DNA from: a bacterium UBP2_UBA4780
GTDB taxonomy: Bacteria > Edwardsbacteria > AC1 > EtOH8
Assembly: GCA_002403115.1 (NCBI GenBank)
Contig: DHHE01000142.1
Location: 700 to 31,486, forward strand
Direction: 5' to 3'
DNA length: 30,787 nucleotides
The notes beneath the pieces are model-generated. The model had not been told where the DNA came from. It made no database searches and was given only the letters and a program-made list of their open reading frames with translations. The position numbers and the translations under genes are program-made. Of the stretch, positions 1-7,344 are shown in pieces; the first letter of the stretch is position 1, and the number at the start of each line of letters is the position of its first letter.

Positions 1-1017
1 CAGCAGGAGAAGTTCCTGGAGTTCCTGGGCGCCCGGCACCTGTCGCTGGAACAGCTGGCCGAGGCCAGCGGCCTGGGCAAGTTCATGACCTGCCAGGTGG
101 CGGTCGAGCTGCTGGAGACCGGTTCCATCCGCTGCCAGGAGAGCCGGGACGGGACCGGGGCGCCGCCGGCCGCGGCCGGCGCCCGGAGCCAGACCGGGGC
201 CGTGGCCCTGATGGTCAGGCACCTGGGGATGCTGGTGAACTTCCTCTCGCTCTACCCCTTCAACCACGCCAACATCATGTCGGTGCTCGAGGAGTTCTTC
301 TTCCTGTTCGACGGGCTGACCCTCGACGGATCCGGCCTCTCCCTGGAGCTCGACGGCGAGGGGCTGTCGGTGGCCGGCCGGCCGGTGGAGGACCCTCTGA
401 TGCTTGAGTTCCGCGCCTACCTCTCCCAGCGCCGGCTGGAGAGCCTGGCCTTCCTTCCCCAGCTCAAGCGCGACGAGCTTATGTCCTTCGCCTTCGTCCT
501 GGCCCTGCCGGCCGACTTCGTCGAGTCGCTGGGGGGCATCGAGGTGGTGTCCAGAACACAGCACCTGCACCACGTCCGCATCGGCTTCGCCCCCCCGGGC
601 ACCGGACCCTCCATGCGGGGGGAGAAGATGTTCGTGGTCCCCAGCCGTTTCCTGGAGATACTGCTGGACAACCCGGCCCTCAGCCGGGGGACATTCCGGA
701 TCTTCCAGAGCCTGAAGCGCATCCACCGCCTGCCGTCCTTCCCGGTCAGCCGGGAGGCGGCCATGGAGATCGAGATGGCCGACCAGGACACCGAGCGCAT
801 CTTCGGCGTCTACAGCCGCGGCGGCCGGGAGAAGTACATCGAGAAGGTGATCATCCCGGTGATGAAGCTCCATCCCGCCACCCGCATCGCCTTCATCAAG
901 CGCAAGCTTCTGGACGTCCGCTGGCCCTTCCCCCTGGACAACATCCTGGCCCTGTCGCACAACGATTTCGAGAAGCTGGAGCGGCTGAGCCAGGCCAGGC
1001 GGCCTTCGACGCCCTGA
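1..1017 (+). CDS. Signalling-type hypothetical protein, 5' end outside window
   Basis: The frame is open from base 1 to the TGA at 1015-1017, so this is the C-terminal part (338 residues) of a longer gene. An ATG at 85 exists, but in-frame coding continues upstream of it. The first ~40 residues (LSLEQLAEASGLGKFMTCQV...) look like the small winged-helix segment that often follows DUF4388/PATAN-type domains. The middle part, with the phrase SLYPFNHANIMSVLEEF and then a 'LESLAFLPQLKRDELMSF' stretch, resembles the region preceding HD or receiver domains in deltaproteobacterial-type signalling proteins. The remainder has no motif I recognise. No membrane segment is visible. The next gene starts 21 bases downstream, so the two are probably cotranscribed. 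The family assignment is tentative; the reading frame itself is secure. Confidence 0.75.
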   Translation, partial: QQEKFLEFLGARHLSLEQLAEASGLGKFMTCQVAVELLETGSIRCQESRDGTGAPPAAAGARSQTGAVALMVRHLGMLVNFLSLYPFNHANIMSVLEEFFFLFDGLTLDGSGLSLELDGEGLSVAGRPVEDPLMLEFRAYLSQRRLESLAFLPQLKRDELMSFAFVLALPADFVESLGGIEVVSRTQHLHHVRIGFAPPGTGPSMRGEKMFVVPSRFLEILLDNPALSRGTFRIFQSLKRIHRLPSFPVSREAAMEIEMADQDTERIFGVYSRGGREKYIEKVIIPVMKLHPATRIAFIKRKLLDVRWPFPLDNILALSHNDFEKLERLSQARRPSTP

Positions 1018-1038
1018 GCGCAGCCCGAAGGCCCGAAG

Positions 1039-2751
1039 ATGAGGTTCCGACCGGACCACGGTGAGCCAGCGGCCGGCCCGCCCGAAGGGACCCGGTTCGC
1101 CGCCCGACTGGTGGCCATGCGCGTCCGGGCCCTTTGGCGGCGGCTGGTCCAGCCCCGGCCCGGACGCTGGCTGCAGCTGGCTTCCTATCTCCTGGTGATC
1201 GCGGTATTCTTGGGCGGAGGCTTCCTGCTGTTCCACCGCCTTTTCCTCTACCTGGCCTCGCTGGAGTCCATCGGCCTGCCCCTCCTGTCCAGGGTGCTCT
1301 CCACCGCCTTCCTGGCCTTCATGCTGATGCTCTTCCTCAGCAGCCTGGTCACCTCGCTTTCCACCCTGTACCATTCCCCGGAGATAGACTTCCTGCTGGC
1401 CACGCCCCTGCCCGGCCGCCAGCTTTTCCTCTACCGGCTGGCCTACAACGTTTTCTACAGCTCCTGGGCCACCATGCTTCTGGGCCTGCCCCTGCTGGCC
1501 GCCCTCCTGGCGGCCCTCAGGATGCCGGCCGCCATGATCCTGGCCGCCTCGGCCATGTTCCCTCTCTTCGTGCTCATCCCCTCGTTGGCAGCGGTGAGCC
1601 TGCTGCTGGCGGCCGTCAGGCTTTTCCCCGGCCTCAGCCTCAGGAACCTGCTCGGCCTGATGTTCCTGGCCATCGCCGCCGGTTCCTGGCTTTTCTTCGC
1701 CTTCGGCCAGCCCCATTCCATCTCCATCGGCCAGATCAACTCGGCGGCCGAACTGGAGCGGTACCTGGCCGGTCTGGCCGTCGCCTCCCACGCCCTGCTT
1801 CCCAGCGCCTGGCTGGCCCAGGGCCTGCTGGCGCCCCCGGGATCCGGGGCCTGGTTCGTCGCCGCCCGCCTCTGGATGCTCCTGATAACGGCCGTCTTCG
1901 CCGGCTGGCTGTGCCTGCGCCTGGCCGACCGCTTCTACTACCGTTCGCTGATGGAGCGCGTCAGCCCCGCTTCCCGGGCCAGCCGAGTCTCCCCGCTGCT
2001 CGGCTCCTGGCTGGGAAGCCGCTTCCCGGTGGCGGCCAAGGACGCCCTGCTCTTCGTCCGCAACCCAACCCAGTGGGCCCAGGCCTTCATCTTCCTCTCC
2101 CTGCTGGTCCTGTACCTGGGCAGCCTCCGCCGCTACCCCATGATGTTCACCTTCGACCTGTGGAAGGTGGTGGTCTCCTTCGCCAACCTGGCCTTCGCCG
2201 GATACATCCTGGCCACCCTCTCGGTCAGGTTCATCTACCCCACCTTCAGCTTGGAGGGGCCGATGCTCTGGCTGGTCCGCACCGCCCCGGTCCGGGTGTC
2301 CCGGCTTTTCTTCGAGAAGGCCTTTCCCGGCGCCGTCGGCGCCCTGGTCCTGGCCGAGGCCCTCAGCCTGGCCTCCAACCGCCTGCTGCAGGCTCCTCCG
2401 GGGCTGGGGCTTCTGAGCCATCTCATCCTGGCGGTGATGTGCCTTTCCGTCACCAGCCTGGCCCTGGGCCTGGGGGCGGTCTGGCCGGACTACCGCGAGA
2501 CCAACCCCAGCCGCATCGCCTCCGGCCTGGGCGGCATGCTGGCCGCCCTGGCCTCTCTGGCCTACGTCGGGATCTCCATAATCGTCCTGGCGTGGCCGGC
2601 CTACCTCTACGCCCTCCACCAGTGGCAGGGCAGGGTGTCCTACCGCGGCGCCCTGGCCGTCTCGCTCCTTCTCTTTGCGCTGGTCTCGTCCGCGGCCGCC
2701 GTCATCCCCCTCCGCCTGGGCCTGCGCTCACTGGCCGGCCGCGACGCCTGA
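1039..2751 (+). CDS. Polytopic membrane protein, putative ABC-2-type export permease
   Basis: This 570-residue, very hydrophobic protein has about a dozen candidate membrane helices, starting around residues 42-68 after a basic N-terminus. The stretch 'STLYHSPEIDFLLATPLPGRQLF' (about residues 108-130) is the cytoplasmic loop typical of large ABC-2-like permeases ('putative ABC exporter' type), where an 'E-DLLLS-P' motif follows the first helices. The role inferred is the membrane subunit of an exporter of unknown substrate. No ATP-binding subunit lies next to it in the window; it may be upstream of base 1. The chosen start is ATG 1039, preceded by a modest GAAGG; ATG 1117 (residue 27) is an alternative that removes a polar N-terminal extension. 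It probably shares a transcript with the upstream gene. Confidence 0.75.
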   Translation: MRFRPDHGEPAAGPPEGTRFAARLVAMRVRALWRRLVQPRPGRWLQLASYLLVIAVFLGGGFLLFHRLFLYLASLESIGLPLLSRVLSTAFLAFMLMLFLSSLVTSLSTLYHSPEIDFLLATPLPGRQLFLYRLAYNVFYSSWATMLLGLPLLAALLAALRMPAAMILAASAMFPLFVLIPSLAAVSLLLAAVRLFPGLSLRNLLGLMFLAIAAGSWLFFAFGQPHSISIGQINSAAELERYLAGLAVASHALLPSAWLAQGLLAPPGSGAWFVAARLWMLLITAVFAGWLCLRLADRFYYRSLMERVSPASRASRVSPLLGSWLGSRFPVAAKDALLFVRNPTQWAQAFIFLSLLVLYLGSLRRYPMMFTFDLWKVVVSFANLAFAGYILATLSVRFIYPTFSLEGPMLWLVRTAPVRVSRLFFEKAFPGAVGALVLAEALSLASNRLLQAPPGLGLLSHLILAVMCLSVTSLALGLGAVWPDYRETNPSRIASGLGGMLAALASLAYVGISIIVLAWPAYLYALHQWQGRVSYRGALAVSLLLFALVSSAAAVIPLRLGLRSLAGRDA

Positions 2752-2784
2752 CCCGGCGCCGGCGAAAAAAAAGCCCGGCCCCTC

Positions 2785-2813
2785 TTGTAATCCTCCGCGA
2801 TTATGTGTATAAT
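2785..2813 (+). promoter_or_regulatory. Sigma70-type promoter for the XRE pair
   Basis: TTGTAA at 2785-2790 (4/6 to TTGACA), a 17-nt spacer, and a perfect TATAAT at 2808-2813 lie in an AT-rich island between GC-rich genes. The expected start of transcription is near 2820, giving a leader of about 60 nt before the ATG at 2881. A second TATAAT at 2836-2841 has no good -35 partner. Confidence 0.6.
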
Positions 2814-2880
2814 TAAATAGTCGGGGAAAATACTATATAATCAGCCATAGCAATATCAACCACAGCCGAGGGAGGCAGAT

Positions 2881-3276
2881 ATGGGAAAAAGGAAATCCAG
2901 AGCCAAGTCCGCGGCCGCGGCCGTCTACCTGGGGAAACTGGGCGAGAAGCTCAAGACGCTGCGCAAGAGCCACGGTCTGTCCCAGCAGAAACTGGCCGCC
3001 AAGGCCGGCTTCGATTACCGCTACGTCGGGTTCCTGGAGCAGGCCCGGATCAATCCCACCATCAAGACCCTGGAGAAGGTCGCCCGGGCCCTGGGGGTCC
3101 ATGTCTGCGACCTCCTGCCGGACTCCGGAAGCAAGGACAAGCGGCCCGACTCCATCAAGCTAAACGAGCGCGAGCTGCTCCAGGCCAAGATCATGCGCAA
3201 CCTGCACAAGGCCGACTACAGGCGCCTCAAGACCATCGAGAAGCTGGTCAACGTCACCGTCAAGAACCAGGGTTGA
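2881..3276 (+). CDS. XRE-family helix-turn-helix regulator (copy 1)
   Basis: This 131-residue protein has a Cro/CI-type HTH at about residues 18-80, with 'GLSQQKLAAKAGFDYRYVG' as the turn and recognition region followed by 'NPTIKTLEKVARALGV'. The N-terminus is basic (MGKRKSRAKS). A C-terminal tail 'MRNLHKADYRRLKTIEKLV' is shared with the next gene. A GGGAGG ribosome site at 2870-2875 sits 5 bases before the ATG, which fixes the start. Function inferred: a DNA-binding transcription regulator acting in the cytoplasm; its targets are unknown. It has its own promoter and no linked enzyme or toxin gene, so this is not an obvious toxin-antitoxin pair. Confidence 0.9.
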   Translation: MGKRKSRAKSAAAAVYLGKLGEKLKTLRKSHGLSQQKLAAKAGFDYRYVGFLEQARINPTIKTLEKVARALGVHVCDLLPDSGSKDKRPDSIKLNERELLQAKIMRNLHKADYRRLKTIEKLVNVTVKNQG

Positions 3277-3415
3277 GGCGACTGCCCCCGGGACGCCGCC
3301 CCAGGGAAAAGGCGGGGTCCCCGGGTCGCAACTCCGGGGCAGCCCTGCGCCGCGGCGGCGCGCTTCCGGACCAGCAAGAACAACCATTACATAATGCAAC
3401 CGGCAGGAGGAGCCA

Positions 3416-3775
3416 ATGAACTACCTGACCAGGCTCGGGGAGAAGATCAAGCTGACGCGTAAGAGCAACGGTATGTCCCAGCAGCAGCTGGCCGCCAAGT
3501 CGGGTTTCGACTATCGCTATATCGGCTTTCTGGAGAAGGCCAAGATCAACCCCACCATCAGGACCCTGGAGAGGATCGCCAGCGCCCTGGACGTCCATGT
3601 CTGCGAGATCCTTCCGGCCGAGACCGAGGACCGGGAGCGGGCCGACATCTACCGCCTCAGCGAACGGGAGATGATGATGTACCTGGTGATGCGAAATCTT
3701 CACAAGGCCGACTTCAAGCGCCTCAAGGCCATAGACAAGCTGATCGATGGCTCGATCAAGAAGCAGCCCAAGTAG
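3416..3775 (+). CDS. XRE-family helix-turn-helix regulator (copy 2)
   Basis: This 119-residue paralogue of the preceding gene has an HTH at about residues 6-70 (GMSQQQLAAKSGFDYRYIG) and the same conserved tail (MRNLHKADFKRLKAIDKLI). By eye well over half of the HTH residues are identical between copies, so this is a tandem duplication that has diverged. It lacks the first copy's basic N-terminal extension. AGGAGG at 3405-3410 lies 5 bases before the ATG. It is separated from copy 1 by 139 bp that include a GC-rich hairpin at 3347-3361 (GCGCCG/CGGCGC arms), and it is followed by a strong terminator. Role inferred: a regulator, possibly forming heterodimers with copy 1. Confidence 0.9.
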   Translation: MNYLTRLGEKIKLTRKSNGMSQQQLAAKSGFDYRYIGFLEKAKINPTIRTLERIASALDVHVCEILPAETEDRERADIYRLSEREMMMYLVMRNLHKADFKRLKAIDKLIDGSIKKQPK

Positions 3776-3795
3776 GCCTTTGTCTGAAGATGCCA

Positions 3796-3825
3796 AAGCC
3801 CCGGAGCGTTACCGCTCCGGGGCTT
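3796..3825 (+). terminator. Hairpin terminator after the XRE pair
   Basis: A perfect 13-bp stem (AAGCCCCGGAGCG / CGCTCCGGGGCTT) with a TTAC loop starts 20 bases after the stop codon at 3773-3775. The A residues at the left foot also suit termination from the opposite strand, so it may act on both strands. Confidence 0.7.
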
Positions 3826-3943
3826 CTTCACGGTCTTTGTTTTTGGAAACCTCTGTTGATTTGTATTCGTCTCGGAAGAAAAGCACCGCGGAATAAATAC
3901 GCCAGTCCTTTACTTCACTGGTATCCTCACGGTTTTGATCTAT

Positions 3944-3965
3944 CTCCGCGCTCTCTGCGGTTAAA
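3944..3965. repeat. Short 9-nt-period repeat remnant (CCGCAGAGA type)
   Basis: On the minus strand the sequence reads TTAACCGCAGAGAGCGCGGAGA, two imperfect 9-mers (CCGCAGAGA, GCGCGGAGA). Strings of this type occur as dispersed intergenic repeats in many environmental genomes (from memory, not searched). It lies in the otherwise featureless 163-bp gap 3826-3988, which is less GC-rich than the genes. Confidence 0.4.
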
Positions 3966-3988
3966 GGTTTTCTATGGGATTCCCTTTG

Positions 3989-5299
3989 CTACTTGGCGGC
4001 CACGCTGACGTCGTTGAAAAGTATGGCCGGCGTGTGGTAGTGGCCCCGGCTCTCCGTCTCCTTCGAGATCTCGCCCACGTTCCCCTTGAGCATCTGGTAG
4101 ACGTTGCCGGCCACCATGGCGTCCTTCACCCGGCCGGCGATCCTCCCCTTCTCGATGACGAAGCCCAGGCCGATGTTGGCCGAGAAATCCCCGGCCAGCA
4201 GGTTGCTCTGCCCCGCCCCCAGCAGGTCGTGGATGATTATCCCCCGGTCCAGCGACCCGACCATCTCGGCCAGGGGCCTCCGGCCCGGCGCGATCACCAA
4301 GTTGCTGATCCCCGGCGAGGGCTGGACCGAGAAGTCCCGCTGGCCGTGCCCGGTGGTGGCGGTTCCCATGATGCCCGCCGTCTGCAGGTCGAAGATGAAG
4401 CTGCGGAAGACACCGTTTCTGAACAGCGGCAGCCGGGCGGTGCACACCCCCTCGGCGTCGTGGGGGGCCGAGCCCGGGGCCAGCCTCAACTGCGGGTCGT
4501 CGGACACCGACAGCCTCGGGTCCAGCACCCTCTCCCCCAGCCGGCCCTGCAGCGGCGATGACCGCTTCTGCAGCATCTTGCCGTTGACCCCCATCCCCAG
4601 CGCCATCCAGAACAGGTACATGGCTTCATGGGAGAAGATCACCGGGACCCGGCCGCCCGATGTCCTGGCCGATCTCTTGGCCTGCTTCAGGAGCCGGGCC
4701 ATCTTGCCGGCCATGGCTTCGGCCTCCAGCTTCAGGCCGCAGCCCCGGCGGCCGTCGCCCACGAACAGCAGGTGGCCGTCGACCACCCCCACCCCGGAAA
4801 GCTGGTAGGAGAAGTGCGTCTTGTCGTAAGAGCTCCACAGGCCCCGGCTGTTGGCCAGCTCCACCGAGTAGGTCCTCTTCTCGATGGTGGCGTCGCACTT
4901 GAGCTCCGGGGCCGCCGCCCGCAGCCTTTCCAGCGCCTGCCGGCCCTCGGCCATGGCCTGGTCAACCGAAAAACCGGCCACCGCCCGGTCGAAGATCTTG
5001 GTCGCGGCCGGCCGGCACTTGGCCGGGAACTGGAAGCGGGCCGGCTGCCCGAAGGCCGCGCTCTGGCAGGCGTGGTCCACCAGCTCGCCCAGCCTGGCCA
5101 GATCAGTGGTGGAGGAGAAACCTATCCGCCCCTTGCGGATCACCCTCAGCCCCAGTCCCCGCACCTCCTTGTGCTCCACCGCGTGCAGCTTGCCCGACTT
5201 GAACTCCACCGGCGTCACCTCGCCGTTGTAGGCGATGGCCTCGGCCTGGTCGGCCCTCTTTTTGGCCAGGGCCAGGGCCTTCTCTAGGACCTTCCTCAT
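3989..5299 (-). CDS. pmbA: PmbA/TldE family protein, partner of TldD
   Basis: This 436-residue protein belongs to the TldD/PmbA (U62) family. TldE/PmbA forms a heterodimeric protease with TldD that clips small unfolded peptides (microcin maturation, CcdA turnover in E. coli). Visible signs are an N-terminal half with 'EAIAYNGEVTPVEFKSGKLH', a 'GLGLRVIRKGRIGFSSTTDL' segment (about 48-67), and a C-terminal half with 'LFWMALGMGVNGKMLQKRSS' and the glycine-rich ending 'AGDFSANIGLGFVIEKG'. 'SHEAMYLFW' (about 223-231) sits where TldD has its HEXXXH zinc motif but lacks the second histidine, as expected for the non-catalytic partner. The start is ATG 5299, with GGAGGTGAG just upstream. The open frame extends to 5629, but that part is a shadow of tldD. 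It starts 5 bases after the tldD stop, in the same operon. Confidence 0.92.
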   Translation of the reverse strand: MRKVLEKALALAKKRADQAEAIAYNGEVTPVEFKSGKLHAVEHKEVRGLGLRVIRKGRIGFSSTTDLARLGELVDHACQSAAFGQPARFQFPAKCRPAATKIFDRAVAGFSVDQAMAEGRQALERLRAAAPELKCDATIEKRTYSVELANSRGLWSSYDKTHFSYQLSGVGVVDGHLLFVGDGRRGCGLKLEAEAMAGKMARLLKQAKRSARTSGGRVPVIFSHEAMYLFWMALGMGVNGKMLQKRSSPLQGRLGERVLDPRLSVSDDPQLRLAPGSAPHDAEGVCTARLPLFRNGVFRSFIFDLQTAGIMGTATTGHGQRDFSVQPSPGISNLVIAPGRRPLAEMVGSLDRGIIIHDLLGAGQSNLLAGDFSANIGLGFVIEKGRIAGRVKDAMVAGNVYQMLKGNVGEISKETESRGHYHTPAILFNDVSVAAK

Positions 5300-5304
5300 C
5301 TTCC

Positions 5305-6669
5305 TCACCTCCCCCCGATGATGACGTTTCGGATGCGGATGTGGGGTCCGCCGTCGGACACCGGCAGCGGCATCTGGCCGTCCTTGCCGCAGCCCCCCAG
5401 GCCCCCGTAGAGCTCCAGGTCGTCCCCCACCGCGTCGATGTTCCTCAGCGTCTGGAAGACGTTGCCCGAGAGGATGACGTCGCGCACCATCGGACCTATC
5501 TTCCCCCGGTCGATGCGGTAGGCCTTCATGGCGGAGAAGGTGAACATCTCCAGCTCGGTCATCCCCCCCAGGGCCGAGACCACGTAGATCCCCCGGTCGA
5601 TCTCGCCCACCATCCGCCGGAAGCTGCATTTCCCGGGCTCGATGTAGGTGCAGCCCATGCGAACGATGGGCTTGTACTGGTGGCTGATGGCCCGGGCGCT
5701 GCCGGTGGGCCTCTCGCCCATCAGCCCGGCCGTCTCCCGGGAATGCAGCCGCCCCACCAGCACCCCGTTCTTTATCAGGTAGTTCCGGCCGGCCGGGACC
5801 CCCTCCTCGTCGTAATGGTAGCTGCCGCGCTCACCGGCGATGGTGGCGTCGTCGACGATCGAGAGATGGTCCGGGCCGAAGCGCCGGCCCAGCCGCATCA
5901 TCCTCCTCAGCTTGGCGTTCTCGTGGATGTGGTCCGACTCCGACAGGTGGCCGAAGGCCTCGTGGGCGAAGACCCCGCTCATCTTGGGGTCGACCACCAC
6001 CGTGTAGCGCCCGGCCTCCACCTTCTCGGCCTTCAGGAGATCCAGCGCGTCCCCGGTCACCTGTTCCACCAGCGGCTCCAGCTTCGCCAGCTTCTTGAAG
6101 CCGATGGCCCCGCCGCCGAAGCTGTCGTGGGCCGTCTGGACGTTGGCCCCGTCCTTGGCGATGGCCGAGAAGCCCATGCCGCAGTAGAGGCGCTCCTCGA
6201 CGATCTCGGCCCCCTCGGTGTTGGCGTAGGTCTGCCGCTTGAAGACGTCCTCGTAGCGCACCCGCGAGCTCTGGATGCCGGGCCGGCCCAGGATCTGCTG
6301 GTTGTAGCGCCGGGCCAGGGCCTCCTTCTCCTTGAGCGGCGCCCGCCGGGGGTCGTCCGCCAGCTTGACCCTGATGGTGGCCCTGGACGGCTTGACCTTG
6401 GCCAGCCGGCTTCTGCCCCGGCCCACCAGCCGGGCGGCCCGTTCGGCCTCGGCCGCCTTCTCCGGCAGCTGGTCGATGGTGTTGAACGAGGCGAAGCCCC
6501 AGCCGCCCCGGTGCAGGGCCCGGACGTTGCCGCCCCGGCTGGTGCTGGTGCCGGCCTGCTCCAGCTCCCGGCCCTGGTAGACGACGCTGGTGGTGCTGCG
6601 CTCCTCGATGCGCACCTCCAGGTAGTCCACCCCGCAGGAGGACAGGGCCTTCTTGATGTGGTGCTCCAT
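5305..6669 (-). CDS. tldD: TldD family metalloprotease subunit
   Basis: This 454-residue protein has the TldD zinc site 'HEAFGHLSESD' (H236-E237...H241), preceded by 'VVVDPKMSGVF', and the family ending 'SGNVFQTLRNIDAVGDDLELYGGLGGCGKDGQ'. The length is normal for the family. TldD supplies the active site of the TldD/TldE peptidase, which degrades unstructured peptides in the cytoplasm. Gene order is tldD then pmbA with a 5-bp gap, the usual operon. The start is ATG 6669; the ribosome site is weak (AGGGATC). An AT-rich TATAAG lies a short way upstream on this strand but has no convincing -35. Confidence 0.93.
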   Translation of the reverse strand: MEHHIKKALSSCGVDYLEVRIEERSTTSVVYQGRELEQAGTSTSRGGNVRALHRGGWGFASFNTIDQLPEKAAEAERAARLVGRGRSRLAKVKPSRATIRVKLADDPRRAPLKEKEALARRYNQQILGRPGIQSSRVRYEDVFKRQTYANTEGAEIVEERLYCGMGFSAIAKDGANVQTAHDSFGGGAIGFKKLAKLEPLVEQVTGDALDLLKAEKVEAGRYTVVVDPKMSGVFAHEAFGHLSESDHIHENAKLRRMMRLGRRFGPDHLSIVDDATIAGERGSYHYDEEGVPAGRNYLIKNGVLVGRLHSRETAGLMGERPTGSARAISHQYKPIVRMGCTYIEPGKCSFRRMVGEIDRGIYVVSALGGMTELEMFTFSAMKAYRIDRGKIGPMVRDVILSGNVFQTLRNIDAVGDDLELYGGLGGCGKDGQMPLPVSDGGPHIRIRNVIIGGR

Positions 6670-6730
6670 TAAGATCCCTTGCTCTTCACTTATATAATGT
6701 TATTTTGGTTTCAGCCGAGGTCGAAAGATG

Positions 6731-6760
6731 GTTGTTTCGTGTTTTTCGCGTGTTTCGCGC
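6731..6760. repeat. Triple 9-nt repeat remnant (CGAAACACG type)
   Basis: Three imperfect tandem 9-mers occur on the plus strand: GTTTCGTGT, TTTTCGCGT, GTTTCGCGC. This resembles the 'CGAAACACGAAAAACACG' class of dispersed intergenic repeats (recalled, not searched). It lies in the 156-bp gap 6670-6825 between cobO and tldD, which otherwise holds only short CG-rich dyads and no clear terminator. Confidence 0.4.
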
Positions 6761-6825
6761 CTGCGCGTTATAGCGCGGAGTTTACGCCGATGGAAGAGGC
6801 GGCGCGCAAGCGCGGGCAGTTTTTC

Positions 6826-7344
6826 TCAGTGCTCTATGCCCTGGCGCGCCTGGACCCCCTTCCGGTAGTAGTGCCTGACCTCCCGCATCTCGGTCACCAG
6901 GTCGGCCAGTTCTATTATGTCCGGGTGCGCGTTCCGGCCGGTTATTACTATTTCCATCTCCTCCGGCTTCTCTGCCAGAAAATCCTTCACCTCGCCTAGA
7001 GAGACCAGTCCGAAATCCAGCGCCACGTTCAGCTCGTCCAAAATCAGAAGGTCGCAACTTCGCAACTTGGCCGCTTCGAGAGCGTAGCTCAGCGCCTCCC
7101 CGGCCCCCTCGATGTCCCGCGGGTCCGGGTTCTTCCTGTCGACGAAATCAGGCCGGCCGAACTGGACGATGCAGAATCCCGGCACCCTTTTAGCCGATTC
7201 CAGCTCGCCGTAGTTGGTCCGGCCCTTCATGAACTGGACCATCAGCACCTTTTTCCCGTGGCCGGCGGCCCGCATCCCCAGGCCCAGGGCGGCCGTGGTC
7301 TTGCCCTTGCCGTCGCCGGTGTAGACGTGGATCATGCCTTTCAT
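6826..7344 (-). CDS. cobO: Cob(I)yrinic acid a,c-diamide adenosyltransferase
   Basis: This 172-residue BtuR/CobO/CobP-type P-loop enzyme transfers the adenosyl group of ATP to cob(I)alamin or its precursors to make adenosylcobamide. The N-terminus 'MIHVYTGDGKGKTTAALGLGMRAAGHGKKV' carries the family's modified P-loop (GDGKGKTT, residues 10-17). 'VLMVQFMKG' and the later 'LLILDELNVALDFGLV' (Walker B region) and 'VITGRNAHPDIIELADLVTEM' are diagnostic. The length is at the short end of normal. The start is ATG 7344, whose A overlaps the TAA of the upstream methyltransferase (TAATG); ATG 7335 is an alternative and gives the usual family N-terminus. No other cobalamin gene is in the window, so it may serve salvage. 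Confidence 0.94.
   Translation of the reverse strand: MKGMIHVYTGDGKGKTTAALGLGMRAAGHGKKVLMVQFMKGRTNYGELESAKRVPGFCIVQFGRPDFVDRKNPDPRDIEGAGEALSYALEAAKLRSCDLLILDELNVALDFGLVSLGEVKDFLAEKPEEMEIVITGRNAHPDIIELADLVTEMREVRHYYRKGVQARQGIEH

Noticed and set aside
1134..2816. 560-codon frame overlapping the permease
   Set aside because: Pro/Arg/Gly-rich shadow; the overlapping frame gives clear membrane helices.
3347..3361. GC hairpin between the two XRE genes as a terminator
   Set aside because: No T-tract and only 6 bp; at most an RNA structure in the leader of copy 2.
5300..5629. N-terminal extension of the pmbA frame
   Set aside because: It is a -strand shadow of tldD with low-complexity Arg/Gly/Pro translation; ATG 5299 has a proper ribosome site.
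6693..6698. Plus-strand TATAAT upstream of tldD
   Set aside because: No plus-strand gene follows and no -35 fits; probably just AT-rich sequence of the tldD promoter region.
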